From: Tianweitania sp. UT-5YL-CI-8
GTDB lineage: Bacteria; Pseudomonadota; Alphaproteobacteria; Rhizobiales; Rhizobiaceae
Direction: 5' to 3'
NCBI RefSeq assembly: GCF_030010215.1
Contig: NZ_JASCRR010000012.1
Span: 1-64,000 of the forward strand
DNA: 64,000 nt
The translations under genes were made by a program, and so were the position numbers. Below, one piece after another: positions 46,205 to 54,536 of the stretch. The stretch's first letter is position 1; each line of letters opens with the position of its first letter. The notes under the pieces are model-generated. The model was not told where the DNA came from. It searched no databases and worked only from the letters and a program-made list of their open reading frames with translations.

Positions 46205-47239
46205 TCAGGCAGCCTTCTGACGCGGCTTGATCAGGTCTCGTTCGATCAGCAGTTCTGCGATCTGAACGGCGTTGAGTGCCGCACCCTTGCGCAGATTGTC
46301 CGAGACGATCCAAAGCGCCAGGCCGTTTTCGACGGTCGCGTCCTCGCGGATGCGGGAAATGTAGGTGGCGTCCTCGCCGGCTGAATCCAGCGGCGTGGCG
46401 TAGCCGCCATCCTCCTGCTTGTCGATGACCAGGCAACCCGGCGCCTCGCGCAGGATGTCGCGCGCCTCGTCGGCGGTGATCGGCTTTTCTAACTCGATGT
46501 TGACGGCCTCGGAGTGGCCGATGAACACCGGCACGCGCACGGCGGTGGCGGTCAGCTTGATCTTGGGGTCGAGCATCTTCTTGGTCTCGGCCATCATCTT
46601 CCACTCTTCCTTGGTGTAGCCGTCTTCCATGAAGACGTCGATGTGGGGGATGACGTTGAAGGCGATGCGCTTGGGGAACTTCTTGTTCTGGACCGCATCC
46701 GCGACGAAGACGGCGCGGGTCTGGGTGAACAGCTCGTCCATGCCCTCCTTGCCTGCGCCGGAGACCGACTGGTAGGTGGAGACCACGACGCGCTTGATGG
46801 TCGCGATGTCATGCAGCGGCTTCAGCGCCACCACCAGCTGCGCGGTCGAGCAGTTCGGGTTGGCGATGATGTTCTTGCGGGTGAAGCCGGCGATGGCGTC
46901 CGGGTTCACTTCCGGCACGATCAGCGGCACGTTCTGGTCGTAGCGCCAGGCCGAGGAGTTGTCGATGACGACGCAGCCCTGCTTGCCGATCTTGGGCGAC
47001 CATTCCTTGGAGATGCTGCCGCCAGCCGACATCAGACAGATATCGGTGTCGGAAAAATCATAGGTGTCGAGCGACTTCACCTTAATCGTGCGGTCGCCAT
47101 AGGACACATCGGTGCCCTGGCTGCGGCGCGAGGCGAGCGCCACCACCTCATCGGCGGGAAAGCCGCGTTCTTCCAGTATGTTGAGCATTTCCCGGCCCAC
47201 ATTGCCCGTAGCACCGACGATCGCAACCTTGAAACCCAT
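46205..47239 (-). CDS. asd: Aspartate-semialdehyde dehydrogenase
   Basis: A 344-residue enzyme reducing aspartyl phosphate to aspartate semialdehyde for lysine, threonine and methionine synthesis. The NADP-binding start GATGNVGREML, the catalytic cysteine in ANPNCSTAQL (about residue 130) and the catalytic His region FIGHSEAVNIELE are intact. The start at 47239 has AGGAG upstream; an upstream in-frame extension to 47431 is non-coding in character. Confidence 0.97.
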   Translation of the reverse strand: MGFKVAIVGATGNVGREMLNILEERGFPADEVVALASRRSQGTDVSYGDRTIKVKSLDTYDFSDTDICLMSAGGSISKEWSPKIGKQGCVVIDNSSAWRYDQNVPLIVPEVNPDAIAGFTRKNIIANPNCSTAQLVVALKPLHDIATIKRVVVSTYQSVSGAGKEGMDELFTQTRAVFVADAVQNKKFPKRIAFNVIPHIDVFMEDGYTKEEWKMMAETKKMLDPKIKLTATAVRVPVFIGHSEAVNIELEKPITADEARDILREAPGCLVIDKQEDGGYATPLDSAGEDATYISRIREDATVENGLALWIVSDNLRKGAALNAVQIAELLIERDLIKPRQKAA

Positions 47240-47839
47240 ATCGAAAATCTCCTGTCCCTCTCCGCTCGCTTTTGGAGAAAACCCGCCGGCCGTCGCGGGC
47301 TTTATCCCCCGGGCCGGACCCGGGAGAGGGTGAGCAGGCCAAGGGAGATCACACCGTTTTGGCGGTCGTTTTGGCCGTGGTTTTGGTCGAAAGCAGGGAC
47401 GCGCTTCGGCGTCCGGCCCGATGGTTGACATCGTGGCCGGGAAAATCGAATGCGAAAAGCGCCATCAAGAGGCCGCGCATCGGTGCAATCCCTGTTTGAG
47501 CGCGCTTTTACGCTGTTTGCGGCAGGAGTCAACGGTGAGAAGCGGAGCTTTGGGCGAAGTGTTTCGTGAGGAGAAGCATGTGGGGTGGAAAAGCGCAGCT
47601 AATGCCCTCGTCGCCAAGCTGAACTAATTACATGGGGCTATTCGTTTATCGGATGGTCCCATATTTCAACGATACACTCGATGACGAAGACTGCTTGCCT
47701 TTCGCGTCCACAAGGGCAGCAATGGAGCATTATCGCCGCCGCTACAGTCTGCTGCGCCGGCTAAAAACCATCGCTCCTCGTCAGGAAACTGTATTGCTCC
47801 CGTCATCGCTGCGTCACGCAATTTTGCTCAAAGCGACGC
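47240..47839. other. Divergent asd / plcP intergenic region
   Basis: No gene is supported in these 600 bases. Near asd there is a GC-rich dyad CCCGGG...CCCGGG at 47308-47324, inside repetitive-looking sequence (also CCCGCCGGCC before it), which may be a REP-like element. Near plcP there are 11-bp-phased GTCA-type repeats at 47778-47817. The 47632-47871 open frame overlaps the plcP start and has no Shine-Dalgarno. Confidence 0.55.
47778..47817 (+). promoter_or_regulatory. Candidate Pho box upstream of plcP-agt-btaA-btaB
   Basis: Four 7-bp units lie at exact 11-bp spacing: TCGTCAG (47778), CTGTATT (47789), CCGTCAT (47800) and GCGTCAC (47811). The middle pair matches the PhoB direct-repeat consensus CTGTCAT-N4-CTGTCAT at 11 of 14 positions. 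A weak -10-like CAATTT follows at about 47818, and the plcP ATG is at 47840. The downstream genes are known PhoB targets in related bacteria, which strengthens the call. Confidence 0.6.
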
Positions 47840-48679
47840 ATGGCAAGCACAGCAATCCACGATTCGAGTGATGAGGCGGATACGCCGAGATATCGGACGC
47901 TGTTTCTTTCGGATGTGCATCTGGGCACCCGCTTCTGCCAGGCCGAAGCGCTGCTAGAATTCCTCAGGCTTCATGACGCCGAGACGATCTATCTGGTCGG
48001 GGACATCGTCGACGGATGGCAGCTGAAAAGCAGCTGGTATTGGCCGCAGTCGCATAATGACGTGGTGCAAAAGCTGATGCGCAAGGCGCGCAAGGGCGCG
48101 CGCATCGTCTACGTGCCCGGCAATCACGACGAGTTCCTGCGCGAATTCCGCGGCGTGAATTTCGGCGAGATCGAAATCCACGAGACGATCGTGCATGAGG
48201 CCGCCGACGGCAAGCGCTACCTCGTCATCCATGGCGACGTGTTCGACGTGGTGATGGCGCACGCCAAGTGGCTCGCTTTGCTGGGCGACGGCGCCTACCA
48301 GTTGGCGATGTGGCTGAACCGCTATGTCAACATTGCCCGCCGCAGGCTCGGCTTCACCTACTGGTCGCTGTCGGCCTGGGCCAAGATGCGGGTCAAGAAC
48401 GCCGTCAATTTCATCGGCAAGTTTGAGACGGTGGTGGCGGACGAAGCCGCACGGCAGGGCGTCGACGGCGTGATCTGCGGCCATATTCACAGTGCCGCGC
48501 ACCGCGACATCGCCGGGCTCGCCTATATCAACACCGGCGATTGGGTCGAAAGCTGCACCGCCGTCGTCGAGCATCATGACGGGCGCATGGAACTGATCGA
48601 CTGGTCGGTGCTCAGCCGCACCCTCAACGAACAGCGCAGCCTTGCCACGTTGCCTTGGCGGCGCAAGGCCGCTGCGTGA
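47840..48679 (+). CDS. plcP: Metallophosphoesterase, probable phospholipase C PlcP
   Basis: A 279-residue calcineurin-like enzyme. The dinuclear metal motifs are in order: SDVHLG, GDIVDGW, GNHDE, a central HGDVFD and GHIHSA. By sequence alone it could be called an LpxH-like UDP-2,3-diacylglucosamine hydrolase. Its place at the head of a cluster with a glycosyltransferase and btaA-btaB points to PlcP, which in Sinorhizobium cleaves phosphatidylcholine to diacylglycerol during phosphate starvation. That diacylglycerol is the substrate of the next three enzymes. The PlcP assignment is by context. Confidence 0.8.
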   Translation: MASTAIHDSSDEADTPRYRTLFLSDVHLGTRFCQAEALLEFLRLHDAETIYLVGDIVDGWQLKSSWYWPQSHNDVVQKLMRKARKGARIVYVPGNHDEFLREFRGVNFGEIEIHETIVHEAADGKRYLVIHGDVFDVVMAHAKWLALLGDGAYQLAMWLNRYVNIARRRLGFTYWSLSAWAKMRVKNAVNFIGKFETVVADEAARQGVDGVICGHIHSAAHRDIAGLAYINTGDWVESCTAVVEHHDGRMELIDWSVLSRTLNEQRSLATLPWRRKAAA

Positions 48680-48689
48680 GCACGCCATC

Positions 48690-49748
48690 ATGCGCGTCCT
48701 GATCGTCACCGACGCCTGGTATCCGCAGATCAACGGCGTGGTGCGGACGCTGGTGACGCTGGCCGAGACGCTGGCAGCGCAAGGCGTCGAGGTCGCATTC
48801 CTGACGCCCGAGGGCTATCCGACCCTGCCGCTGCCGTCCTATCCCGAAATCCGGCTGTCGCTGGCCACACCGCGCCGCATCGGCGAGCGGATCGCGGCAC
48901 TTGCGCCCGATGCCGTGCACATTGCCACGGAAGGTCCGCTGGGCTGCCTCGCCCGCCATGCGTGCCTGTCGCGCGGTATGCCGTTCACCACCAGCTACCA
49001 CACCAAGTTTCCGGAGTTTTTGAGCGCCCGGCTGCCGTTTCCGGAAGACTGGGCCTATGCCTGGTTGAGGCGGTTCCACAATGCCGGCGAAGCGATGCTG
49101 GTGGCCACGCCGTCGCTGGCAGCGCAGTTGTCGCGGCGCGGCTTTTCCAACATCGTGCAATGGGGGCGGGGCGTGGATGCCGAGCATTTTCACCCGCGCC
49201 ATCGGAGGGATATCGGCCTGCCCGGCCCGGTGTTCCTGTCTGTCGGCCGTGTGGCGGTGGAAAAGAACCTGCCGGCCTTTCTCGATCTCGACCTGCCCGG
49301 CAGCAAGGTCGTCGTCGGCGACGGGCCGGACCTTGAGCGGCTGAAAACGGCTTACCCCGATGCGCAGTTCCTCGGCCTTCGCCAGGGCCGCGAACTGGCT
49401 GAAATCTACGCCAGCGCCGATGTGTTCGTGTTTCCGAGCCGTACCGACACTTTCGGCAACGTACTGCTCGAAGCGCTCGCCTGCGGCTGCCCGGTCGCGG
49501 CCTATCCCGTCACCGGGCCGCTCGACGTCTTTGCCGATGGGCGCGGCGGCGTGATGGACGACGACCTCGGCAAGGCTGCGCTTGCGGCCCTCGACATTCC
49601 GCGCACCATCGCGCGCGAAAAAGCGCTCGACTTCACCTGGGCCGAATGCGCGCGGCAATTCCTGCGCAACATCGAGATCGCACCGCGCTCCCGCAGTCAT
49701 CTGGGGGCGGGTCGGTTGAGGAAGGGAATGAACATATGCCAGCCGTGA
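48690..49748 (+). CDS. agt: Glycosyltransferase family 4, probable diacylglycerol glycosyltransferase (Agt-like)
   Basis: A 352-residue GT-B fold enzyme. The N-terminal VTDAWYPQINGVVRTL and the donor-binding PSRTDTFGNVLLEALACGCPVAAYP (EX7E type) are clear. Family members with this context make glycolipids from diacylglycerol (monoglucosyl- or glucuronosyl-diacylglycerol) under phosphate limitation in Agrobacterium and Mesorhizobium. It starts 10 bases after plcP and overlaps btaA by 13 bases. Which sugar is used cannot be read. Confidence 0.8.
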   Translation: MRVLIVTDAWYPQINGVVRTLVTLAETLAAQGVEVAFLTPEGYPTLPLPSYPEIRLSLATPRRIGERIAALAPDAVHIATEGPLGCLARHACLSRGMPFTTSYHTKFPEFLSARLPFPEDWAYAWLRRFHNAGEAMLVATPSLAAQLSRRGFSNIVQWGRGVDAEHFHPRHRRDIGLPGPVFLSVGRVAVEKNLPAFLDLDLPGSKVVVGDGPDLERLKTAYPDAQFLGLRQGRELAEIYASADVFVFPSRTDTFGNVLLEALACGCPVAAYPVTGPLDVFADGRGGVMDDDLGKAALAALDIPRTIAREKALDFTWAECARQFLRNIEIAPRSRSHLGAGRLRKGMNICQP

Positions 49749-51001
49749 ACGCGTCGCCGAAGACATCCGCCGACAATTTGAAGCAGGCGCATCGTACGCT
49801 CGACGCCGCCGTGCGGCAGAGCCGTGGTCTGACCCCGACCGGCCTGTCGGAAAAACTGTTCGCCCGGCTGTTCCGCAAGCTGGTCTACGCCCAGATCTGG
49901 GAAGACCCCGCCGTCGACATGGAAGCGCTGGAGATTAAGCCGGGCAACCGGATCGTCACCATCGCTTCGGGCGGATGCAATGCTCTGTCTTATCTGATTG
50001 CCGATCCCGAGCGGATCGAGGCGGTCGACCTCAACACCGCGCATATCGCCTTCAACCGGCTGAAGCTCGCCGCACTGAAGCACCTGCCGGACTACGATGC
50101 CTTCTACCGTTTCTACGGCAACGCCGCGGAAGCCGGAAACATTGATGCCTATCGTCGCTCGATCCGCGCGCATCTCGATGCGGAAAGCAGCGCCTATTGG
50201 GACGGACGCACGCTGACCGGCCGCCGCCGCATCTCCATCTTTTCGCGACACCTCTATCGCCATGGCCTGCTGGGCGTCTTCATTGGCGCGGCGCACCGCG
50301 CGGCACGGCTCTATGGCGTCGATCCCAGCCGGATGCTGGATGCGCGCGACATGACCGAGCAGCGCCGCCTGTTCGACGAAACGTTGGCGCCGCTGTTCGA
50401 AAAGCGCGCGATCCGCTGGGCGATGTCGCGCAAGTCGTCGCTGTTCGGGCTGGGCATCCCGCCGCAGCAATACGATGCGCTGGCGACAGCAGGACATGGA
50501 GAGATGGCTGGGGTCTTGCGCCAGCGGCTGGAAAAGCTCGCTTGCGATTTCCCCTTCTCGGACAATTATTTCGCCTGGCAGGCTTTTGGGCGCGGCTATA
50601 GCCCGGCCCATGACGGCCCGCTGCCGCCCTATCTGATGCGCGGCAATTTCGAGGCCGTCCGCGCCCGCGCCGACCGGCTGTCGGTGGTCAACGCGTCGTT
50701 CACCGATTTCCTCGCTGCTAAATCCGCCGCGTCGGTGGACCGTTTCATTCTGCTCGACGCACAGGACTGGATGTCGGACGACCAACTCAATGCCTTGTGG
50801 TCCGAAATCACCCGGACGGCAGCTCCCGGCGCACGGGTCATCTTCCGCACCGCAGCCGAGCCGAGCCTCCTGCCGGGGCGGGTGGACGCCGCCATCCTCG
50901 ACTGTTGGGACTACCGCCGCGAGCAGTCGCAACGTCTGCATGCCCGCGACCGCTCCTCGATCTATGGCGGCTTCCACCTCTATGTTCTGAAAGGCGAATG
51001 A
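49736..51001 (+). CDS. btaA: S-adenosylmethionine:diacylglycerol 3-amino-3-carboxypropyltransferase BtaA
   Basis: A 421-residue protein of the DUF3419/BtaA family, which transfers the aminocarboxypropyl group of SAM to diacylglycerol, the first step to the betaine lipid DGTS. It has the family opening YAQIWEDPAVDMEAL, the SAM-binding IASGGCNALSYL and the C-terminal YRREQSQRLHARDRSSIYGG. The start at 49736 has GGAAGG upstream and lies within the end of the glycosyltransferase gene. btaB follows after 1 base. Confidence 0.92.
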   Translation: MPAVNASPKTSADNLKQAHRTLDAAVRQSRGLTPTGLSEKLFARLFRKLVYAQIWEDPAVDMEALEIKPGNRIVTIASGGCNALSYLIADPERIEAVDLNTAHIAFNRLKLAALKHLPDYDAFYRFYGNAAEAGNIDAYRRSIRAHLDAESSAYWDGRTLTGRRRISIFSRHLYRHGLLGVFIGAAHRAARLYGVDPSRMLDARDMTEQRRLFDETLAPLFEKRAIRWAMSRKSSLFGLGIPPQQYDALATAGHGEMAGVLRQRLEKLACDFPFSDNYFAWQAFGRGYSPAHDGPLPPYLMRGNFEAVRARADRLSVVNASFTDFLAAKSAASVDRFILLDAQDWMSDDQLNALWSEITRTAAPGARVIFRTAAEPSLLPGRVDAAILDCWDYRREQSQRLHARDRSSIYGGFHLYVLKGE

Positions 51002-51002
51002 C

Positions 51003-51689
51003 ATGGCGACGACGATCAGCCATGGCGCTTTGATGGATCGCGTTTACCGGCACCAGCGTCATGTCTATGACGCGACGCGCAAATATTACCTGCTGGGCCG
51101 TGACGCGATGATCGAGGGTCTCAATCCGCCGGCCGGAGGGACGGTGCTCGAAATCGGCTGCGGCACCGGGCGAAACCTGGTCAAGTCAGCGCAACGTTAC
51201 CCCGATGCCGCGTTCCATGGCATCGACATTTCGACGGCGATGCTGGAAACGGCTGGCCGCTCGGTGGCGTCGGCGGGGTTGACGGACCGGGTTCGGCTCG
51301 CTTTTGCCGATGCCTCCACCTTCGAGCCCGGGAAGGTGTTTCAGCGCGACAGTTTCGACTGCATTTTCATTTCTTATGCCGTCTCGATGATTCCGGCCTG
51401 GCGCGCCGTGATCGAGCAGGCGGTGGAAAGCCTTTCGGCAGGTGGGGAACTGCATATCGTGGATTTCGGCGATCTCGGCGACCTGCCGGGATGGTCGAGG
51501 GTGGCACTCTACAAATGGCTGGAATGGTATCACGTCACGCCGCGTGGCGACCTGTTTGGGCAAAGCGCTGAAATCGCCGCGACACGTGGCATGTCCGTGC
51601 GCGAAACCCGGCTCTATAGGGGCTTCGCCTGGATTTCGGTGATCGAAAACCATGCTGCGATCGCGACGCCTCGCGCCGTGGCGGCTTGA
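51003..51689 (+). CDS. btaB: SAM-dependent N-methyltransferase BtaB
   Basis: A 228-residue class I methyltransferase (motif I VLEIGCGTGRNL, residues about 41-52) that adds three methyl groups to the BtaA product to give DGTS. The pairing with btaA, 1 base apart, supports the specific assignment. It is the last gene of the lipid-remodelling operon. Confidence 0.9.
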   Translation: MATTISHGALMDRVYRHQRHVYDATRKYYLLGRDAMIEGLNPPAGGTVLEIGCGTGRNLVKSAQRYPDAAFHGIDISTAMLETAGRSVASAGLTDRVRLAFADASTFEPGKVFQRDSFDCIFISYAVSMIPAWRAVIEQAVESLSAGGELHIVDFGDLGDLPGWSRVALYKWLEWYHVTPRGDLFGQSAEIAATRGMSVRETRLYRGFAWISVIENHAAIATPRAVAA

Positions 51690-51742
51690 CGGTCCGCACT
51701 CAGCCGCTTTACGCCTAGTGTTATGGGATGCGGGAGCAGGGG

Positions 51743-52471
51743 ATGCGCGGGGAAGTTCTCCATTTCGACGAGGCACAGGGTTTCGGCTTCATCAGCGGCG
51801 CCGACGGCAACCGCTATGGCTTTGCGCATGAGGACTTGCGTGTCCGGGCATCGCTCAGCAAGGGCACGCAGGTCGAATTCCAGCCAAGCGGCGGCCAGGC
51901 CAAGGACGTCTTCGCCTTGCGCCCGCACGGCCACTCGGCCGTTCCCAAGGTTCCAACGCAGTTCGGGCGCCATGCCGACCCGCAGGCCGCTGCCTTCGTG
52001 CAGGAACCGGTGGCAGCGGTCAGCACGGGCCTTTGGAGCTATTTCCGGCGCGGGCTGACCAGCAACTACGCTAATTTTCAGGGGCGGGCACGGCGGAAGG
52101 AATTTTGGGGCTATTTCCTGTTTTACTATCTCGGGATCATTGTCCTGCTGTTCGCCGGCCTTCTCATCGACGCAGCACTCGGCAATTTCCATCCCGAAAT
52201 CGACACCGATTCTATGCCATGGGTCACAATGGTAGTTCTCGGGGTCTTCGTGGTCGGCACCATCGTTCCCGGCATCGCAATGACCGTGCGGCGGCAGCAC
52301 GACATAGGTCTGTCGGGCTGGTTCTATCTGCTGATCCTCATCCCTTCGATCGGCGGGCTGATCATCTTCGTCTTCTCGCTCATCCCCTCGCAGAAGCACG
52401 ACAATCGCTGGGGGCCGGTGCCGTCAGGCATCACAATCCCACCGCCCTACGTTCCAGCGACTCAGGCATAA
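51743..52471 (+). CDS. Cold-shock-domain / DUF805 fusion membrane protein
   Basis: A 242-residue two-part protein. Residues 1-65 look like a cold-shock (OB-fold) domain (GEVLHFDEAQGFGFISGADG, then VEFQPSGGQAKDV). After a linker, residues about 105-230 form a DUF805 membrane domain with three to four helices and the typical RRKEFWGYFLF and RRQHDIGLSGWFYLL segments. The start 51743 (after GGAGCAGGGG) is preferred over 51728. The role of a nucleic-acid-binding fold attached to a membrane domain is unknown. Confidence 0.82.
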   Translation: MRGEVLHFDEAQGFGFISGADGNRYGFAHEDLRVRASLSKGTQVEFQPSGGQAKDVFALRPHGHSAVPKVPTQFGRHADPQAAAFVQEPVAAVSTGLWSYFRRGLTSNYANFQGRARRKEFWGYFLFYYLGIIVLLFAGLLIDAALGNFHPEIDTDSMPWVTMVVLGVFVVGTIVPGIAMTVRRQHDIGLSGWFYLLILIPSIGGLIIFVFSLIPSQKHDNRWGPVPSGITIPPPYVPATQA

Positions 52472-52474
52472 AAA

Positions 52475-52494
52475 AGGGGCGCCGAAGCGCCCCT
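52475..52494 (-). terminator. Terminator of the sugar ABC operon
   Basis: AGGGGCGC, a CGAA tetraloop and GCGCCCCT, followed on the minus strand by a run of T residues. It lies 23 bases past the binding-protein stop. Confidence 0.88.
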
Positions 52495-52516
52495 GAGGTG
52501 ACTCTCCAAGACAGTG

Positions 52517-53464
52517 TCAGAAAGGAGAGTCGGGGAAATAGAACTGCTCGGCGTTGTCCTTGGTCACCAACGTGGCGTCCAGGATATAGGTTCCGTTGAC
52601 GGGTACCTGGTCGATCAGGCCAGCGGCCGTCAATTCCATCGCGGTGCCAACCATTGCCGGCGGATACAGAACGTCGACCGGGACCATCTTGTCGCCATCG
52701 GCAACCTTCTTGATCATGTCCTTCGAGCCGGCGCCGCCGACGACGTATTGGATGTCGGTGCGCTTGGCCTGCTGGATGGCTTCGAGAACGCCGACCACCA
52801 TGTCGTCGTCCTGCGCCCAGACCACGTCGATCTTGGGGTATTTGGTCAGATAGTCCTGCATGACCTTGAAGGCGTCGTCGCGCGACCAGTTGCCATACTG
52901 ACGATCGAGAACCTTCACCGACGAGCCGGAGATGCCCTTGTCGAAACCGTCCTGGCGCTGCTGGTCGATCGGGATCGGCAGGCCGCGAATGATGACGACT
53001 TCTGCGTTTGGCGTGGTAGCGGCAATGTACTTGCCGGCGACTTCGCCGAGTGCGGGGTTGTTGCCGGCGACGTATAGATCGCGCACGCTGTCATCGTTGT
53101 TCGACGGAGCGCGGTCGACGAGCGCGACGAACTTGCCCTTCGCCTTCACTTCCTTGATGGCGTTGACCAGCGGATCCGGATCGGTCGGCAGGATGACGAG
53201 AGCGTCGATGCCCTGCGTTTCGAGATCCTGCACCGCATTGGCTTGGCTCGCCGGATCCGGCGAGGTCTTGACGATGACGTTGAGGTTCGGATGCTCTTCC
53301 ATCAGCTTCTTGGCAACGCGTTCGGCGTGATAGACGACGCCGGCGGTCCAGCCGTGGTCGGCGGCCGGAATCGACACGCCGATGGTCTTCTTGTCTTGCG
53401 CAAGCGCCGTGCCCATCGTTGCTGCGAGCGCGGCCGCCGCAAGTCCAACCAGTAGTCTTTTCAT
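52517..53464 (-). CDS. Sugar ABC transporter substrate-binding protein
   Basis: A 315-residue periplasmic protein of the ribose/galactose-binding (Peripla_BP_4) family. A Sec signal peptide (LLVGLAAAALAATMGTALA) is followed by the two-lobed fold (KTIGVSIPAADHGWTAGV, then VVWAQDDDMVVGVLEAI). The start at 53464 (MKRLLVG) places the signal peptide correctly. It is the last gene of a five-gene operon. The ligand is unknown; a pentose or modified hexose is a fair guess. Confidence 0.92.
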   Translation of the reverse strand: MKRLLVGLAAAALAATMGTALAQDKKTIGVSIPAADHGWTAGVVYHAERVAKKLMEEHPNLNVIVKTSPDPASQANAVQDLETQGIDALVILPTDPDPLVNAIKEVKAKGKFVALVDRAPSNNDDSVRDLYVAGNNPALGEVAGKYIAATTPNAEVVIIRGLPIPIDQQRQDGFDKGISGSSVKVLDRQYGNWSRDDAFKVMQDYLTKYPKIDVVWAQDDDMVVGVLEAIQQAKRTDIQYVVGGAGSKDMIKKVADGDKMVPVDVLYPPAMVGTAMELTAAGLIDQVPVNGTYILDATLVTKDNAEQFYFPDSPF

Positions 53465-53528
53465 GACTCGTTCTCTCCCATTCAGATCTTGCCGATAGCG
53501 ACCGGGCGATCTGTAACCCGATCTGTTG

Positions 53529-54533
53529 CTACGATTTCCGGACCAGCGAGCGTTGGACCAGCATCGCAATGATGATGATTGCACCCTGGATTGCCCCCAG
53601 CAGATATTCGCTGATGACATTCGAGAGCAGCATGACGTTTCCGACGATTTCGAGGATGAACGCCCCGCAGATCGTGCCCCAAATGCGGCCGACGCCGCCG
53701 CGCAGCGCGGTGCCCCCGACCACGACGGCGGTGATCGCCTGTAATTCCCACATCATGCCCGTCGTGGCCGTCGTCGACGACAGACGCGGAATGTAGATCA
53801 GGCAGGCAATGGCCACGCAGAGGCCCTGGATCACATAGGTCAGCGTGCGGACGCGTTCGACCGAAATGCCGGAGTAGCGCGCGACGTCCTCGTTGGAGCC
53901 AACTGCGATGACATGGCGTCCGAACGAGGTGCGGTACAGCACGAAGGCGGCAATCGCGCCAGTGATGAAGATGGCCCAGACGGGATAGGGTATGCCGAGC
54001 AGGCTTTCGAAATAGACAGGGCGATAGGTCGCCTGCACGTCCGCGTTGCGAAGCGTGATCGCGCCGCCCTGCGACAGCCATGTGGTAAGGCCGCGATAAA
54101 CACCCATCATGCCCAGCGTGGTGATGAAGGGCTCGATCTTGCCGATGGTGGTGATCAGGCCGTTTACGAGGCCGCAGGCCATGCCGATCAGCACCATGAC
54201 CGCCATGGCGGCGAGCACCATGCCGAGCGGGCTGGCGATGGACCCCGCATTCATGAACATGATGGCGAGCGAAGCGACGAAGGCCACCATCGCACCGACC
54301 GACAGGTCGAGGCCGCCGGCCGAGATGACGAAGGTCGCGCCAACCGCGATGATGGCGATATAGGCGCTGCGCGTCATCACGTTCAGCAGGTTGTTGGTCG
54401 TCAAGAAGTTGTCGTGTGCGAAGCTGCCCAGCACCAACAGCAGAAACAGCGCCACGAAGGGCGCCACGGCGCGCAGATCGACATCGCGCCAGAAGCTGCG
54501 GGCGGAGGCTTTGGTTGTGGTCGTGTCAGTCAT
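53529..54533 (-). CDS. Sugar ABC transporter permease (RbsC-like)
   Basis: A 334-residue membrane permease with eight to ten helices and RbsC-family blocks (ISAGGLDLSVGAMVAFVA, GLVNGLITTIGKIEPFITTLG, GGTALRGGVGRIWGT). It lies 3 bases after the ATPase gene and forms the homodimeric channel of the importer. Confidence 0.93.
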   Translation of the reverse strand: MTDTTTTKASARSFWRDVDLRAVAPFVALFLLLVLGSFAHDNFLTTNNLLNVMTRSAYIAIIAVGATFVISAGGLDLSVGAMVAFVASLAIMFMNAGSIASPLGMVLAAMAVMVLIGMACGLVNGLITTIGKIEPFITTLGMMGVYRGLTTWLSQGGAITLRNADVQATYRPVYFESLLGIPYPVWAIFITGAIAAFVLYRTSFGRHVIAVGSNEDVARYSGISVERVRTLTYVIQGLCVAIACLIYIPRLSSTTATTGMMWELQAITAVVVGGTALRGGVGRIWGTICGAFILEIVGNVMLLSNVISEYLLGAIQGAIIIIAMLVQRSLVRKS

Positions 54534-54536
54534 GGC

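Noticed and set aside
47632-47871. 79-residue open frame before plcP
   Set aside because: It overlaps the plcP start and the Pho-box-like array, lacks a Shine-Dalgarno and has no recognisable features.
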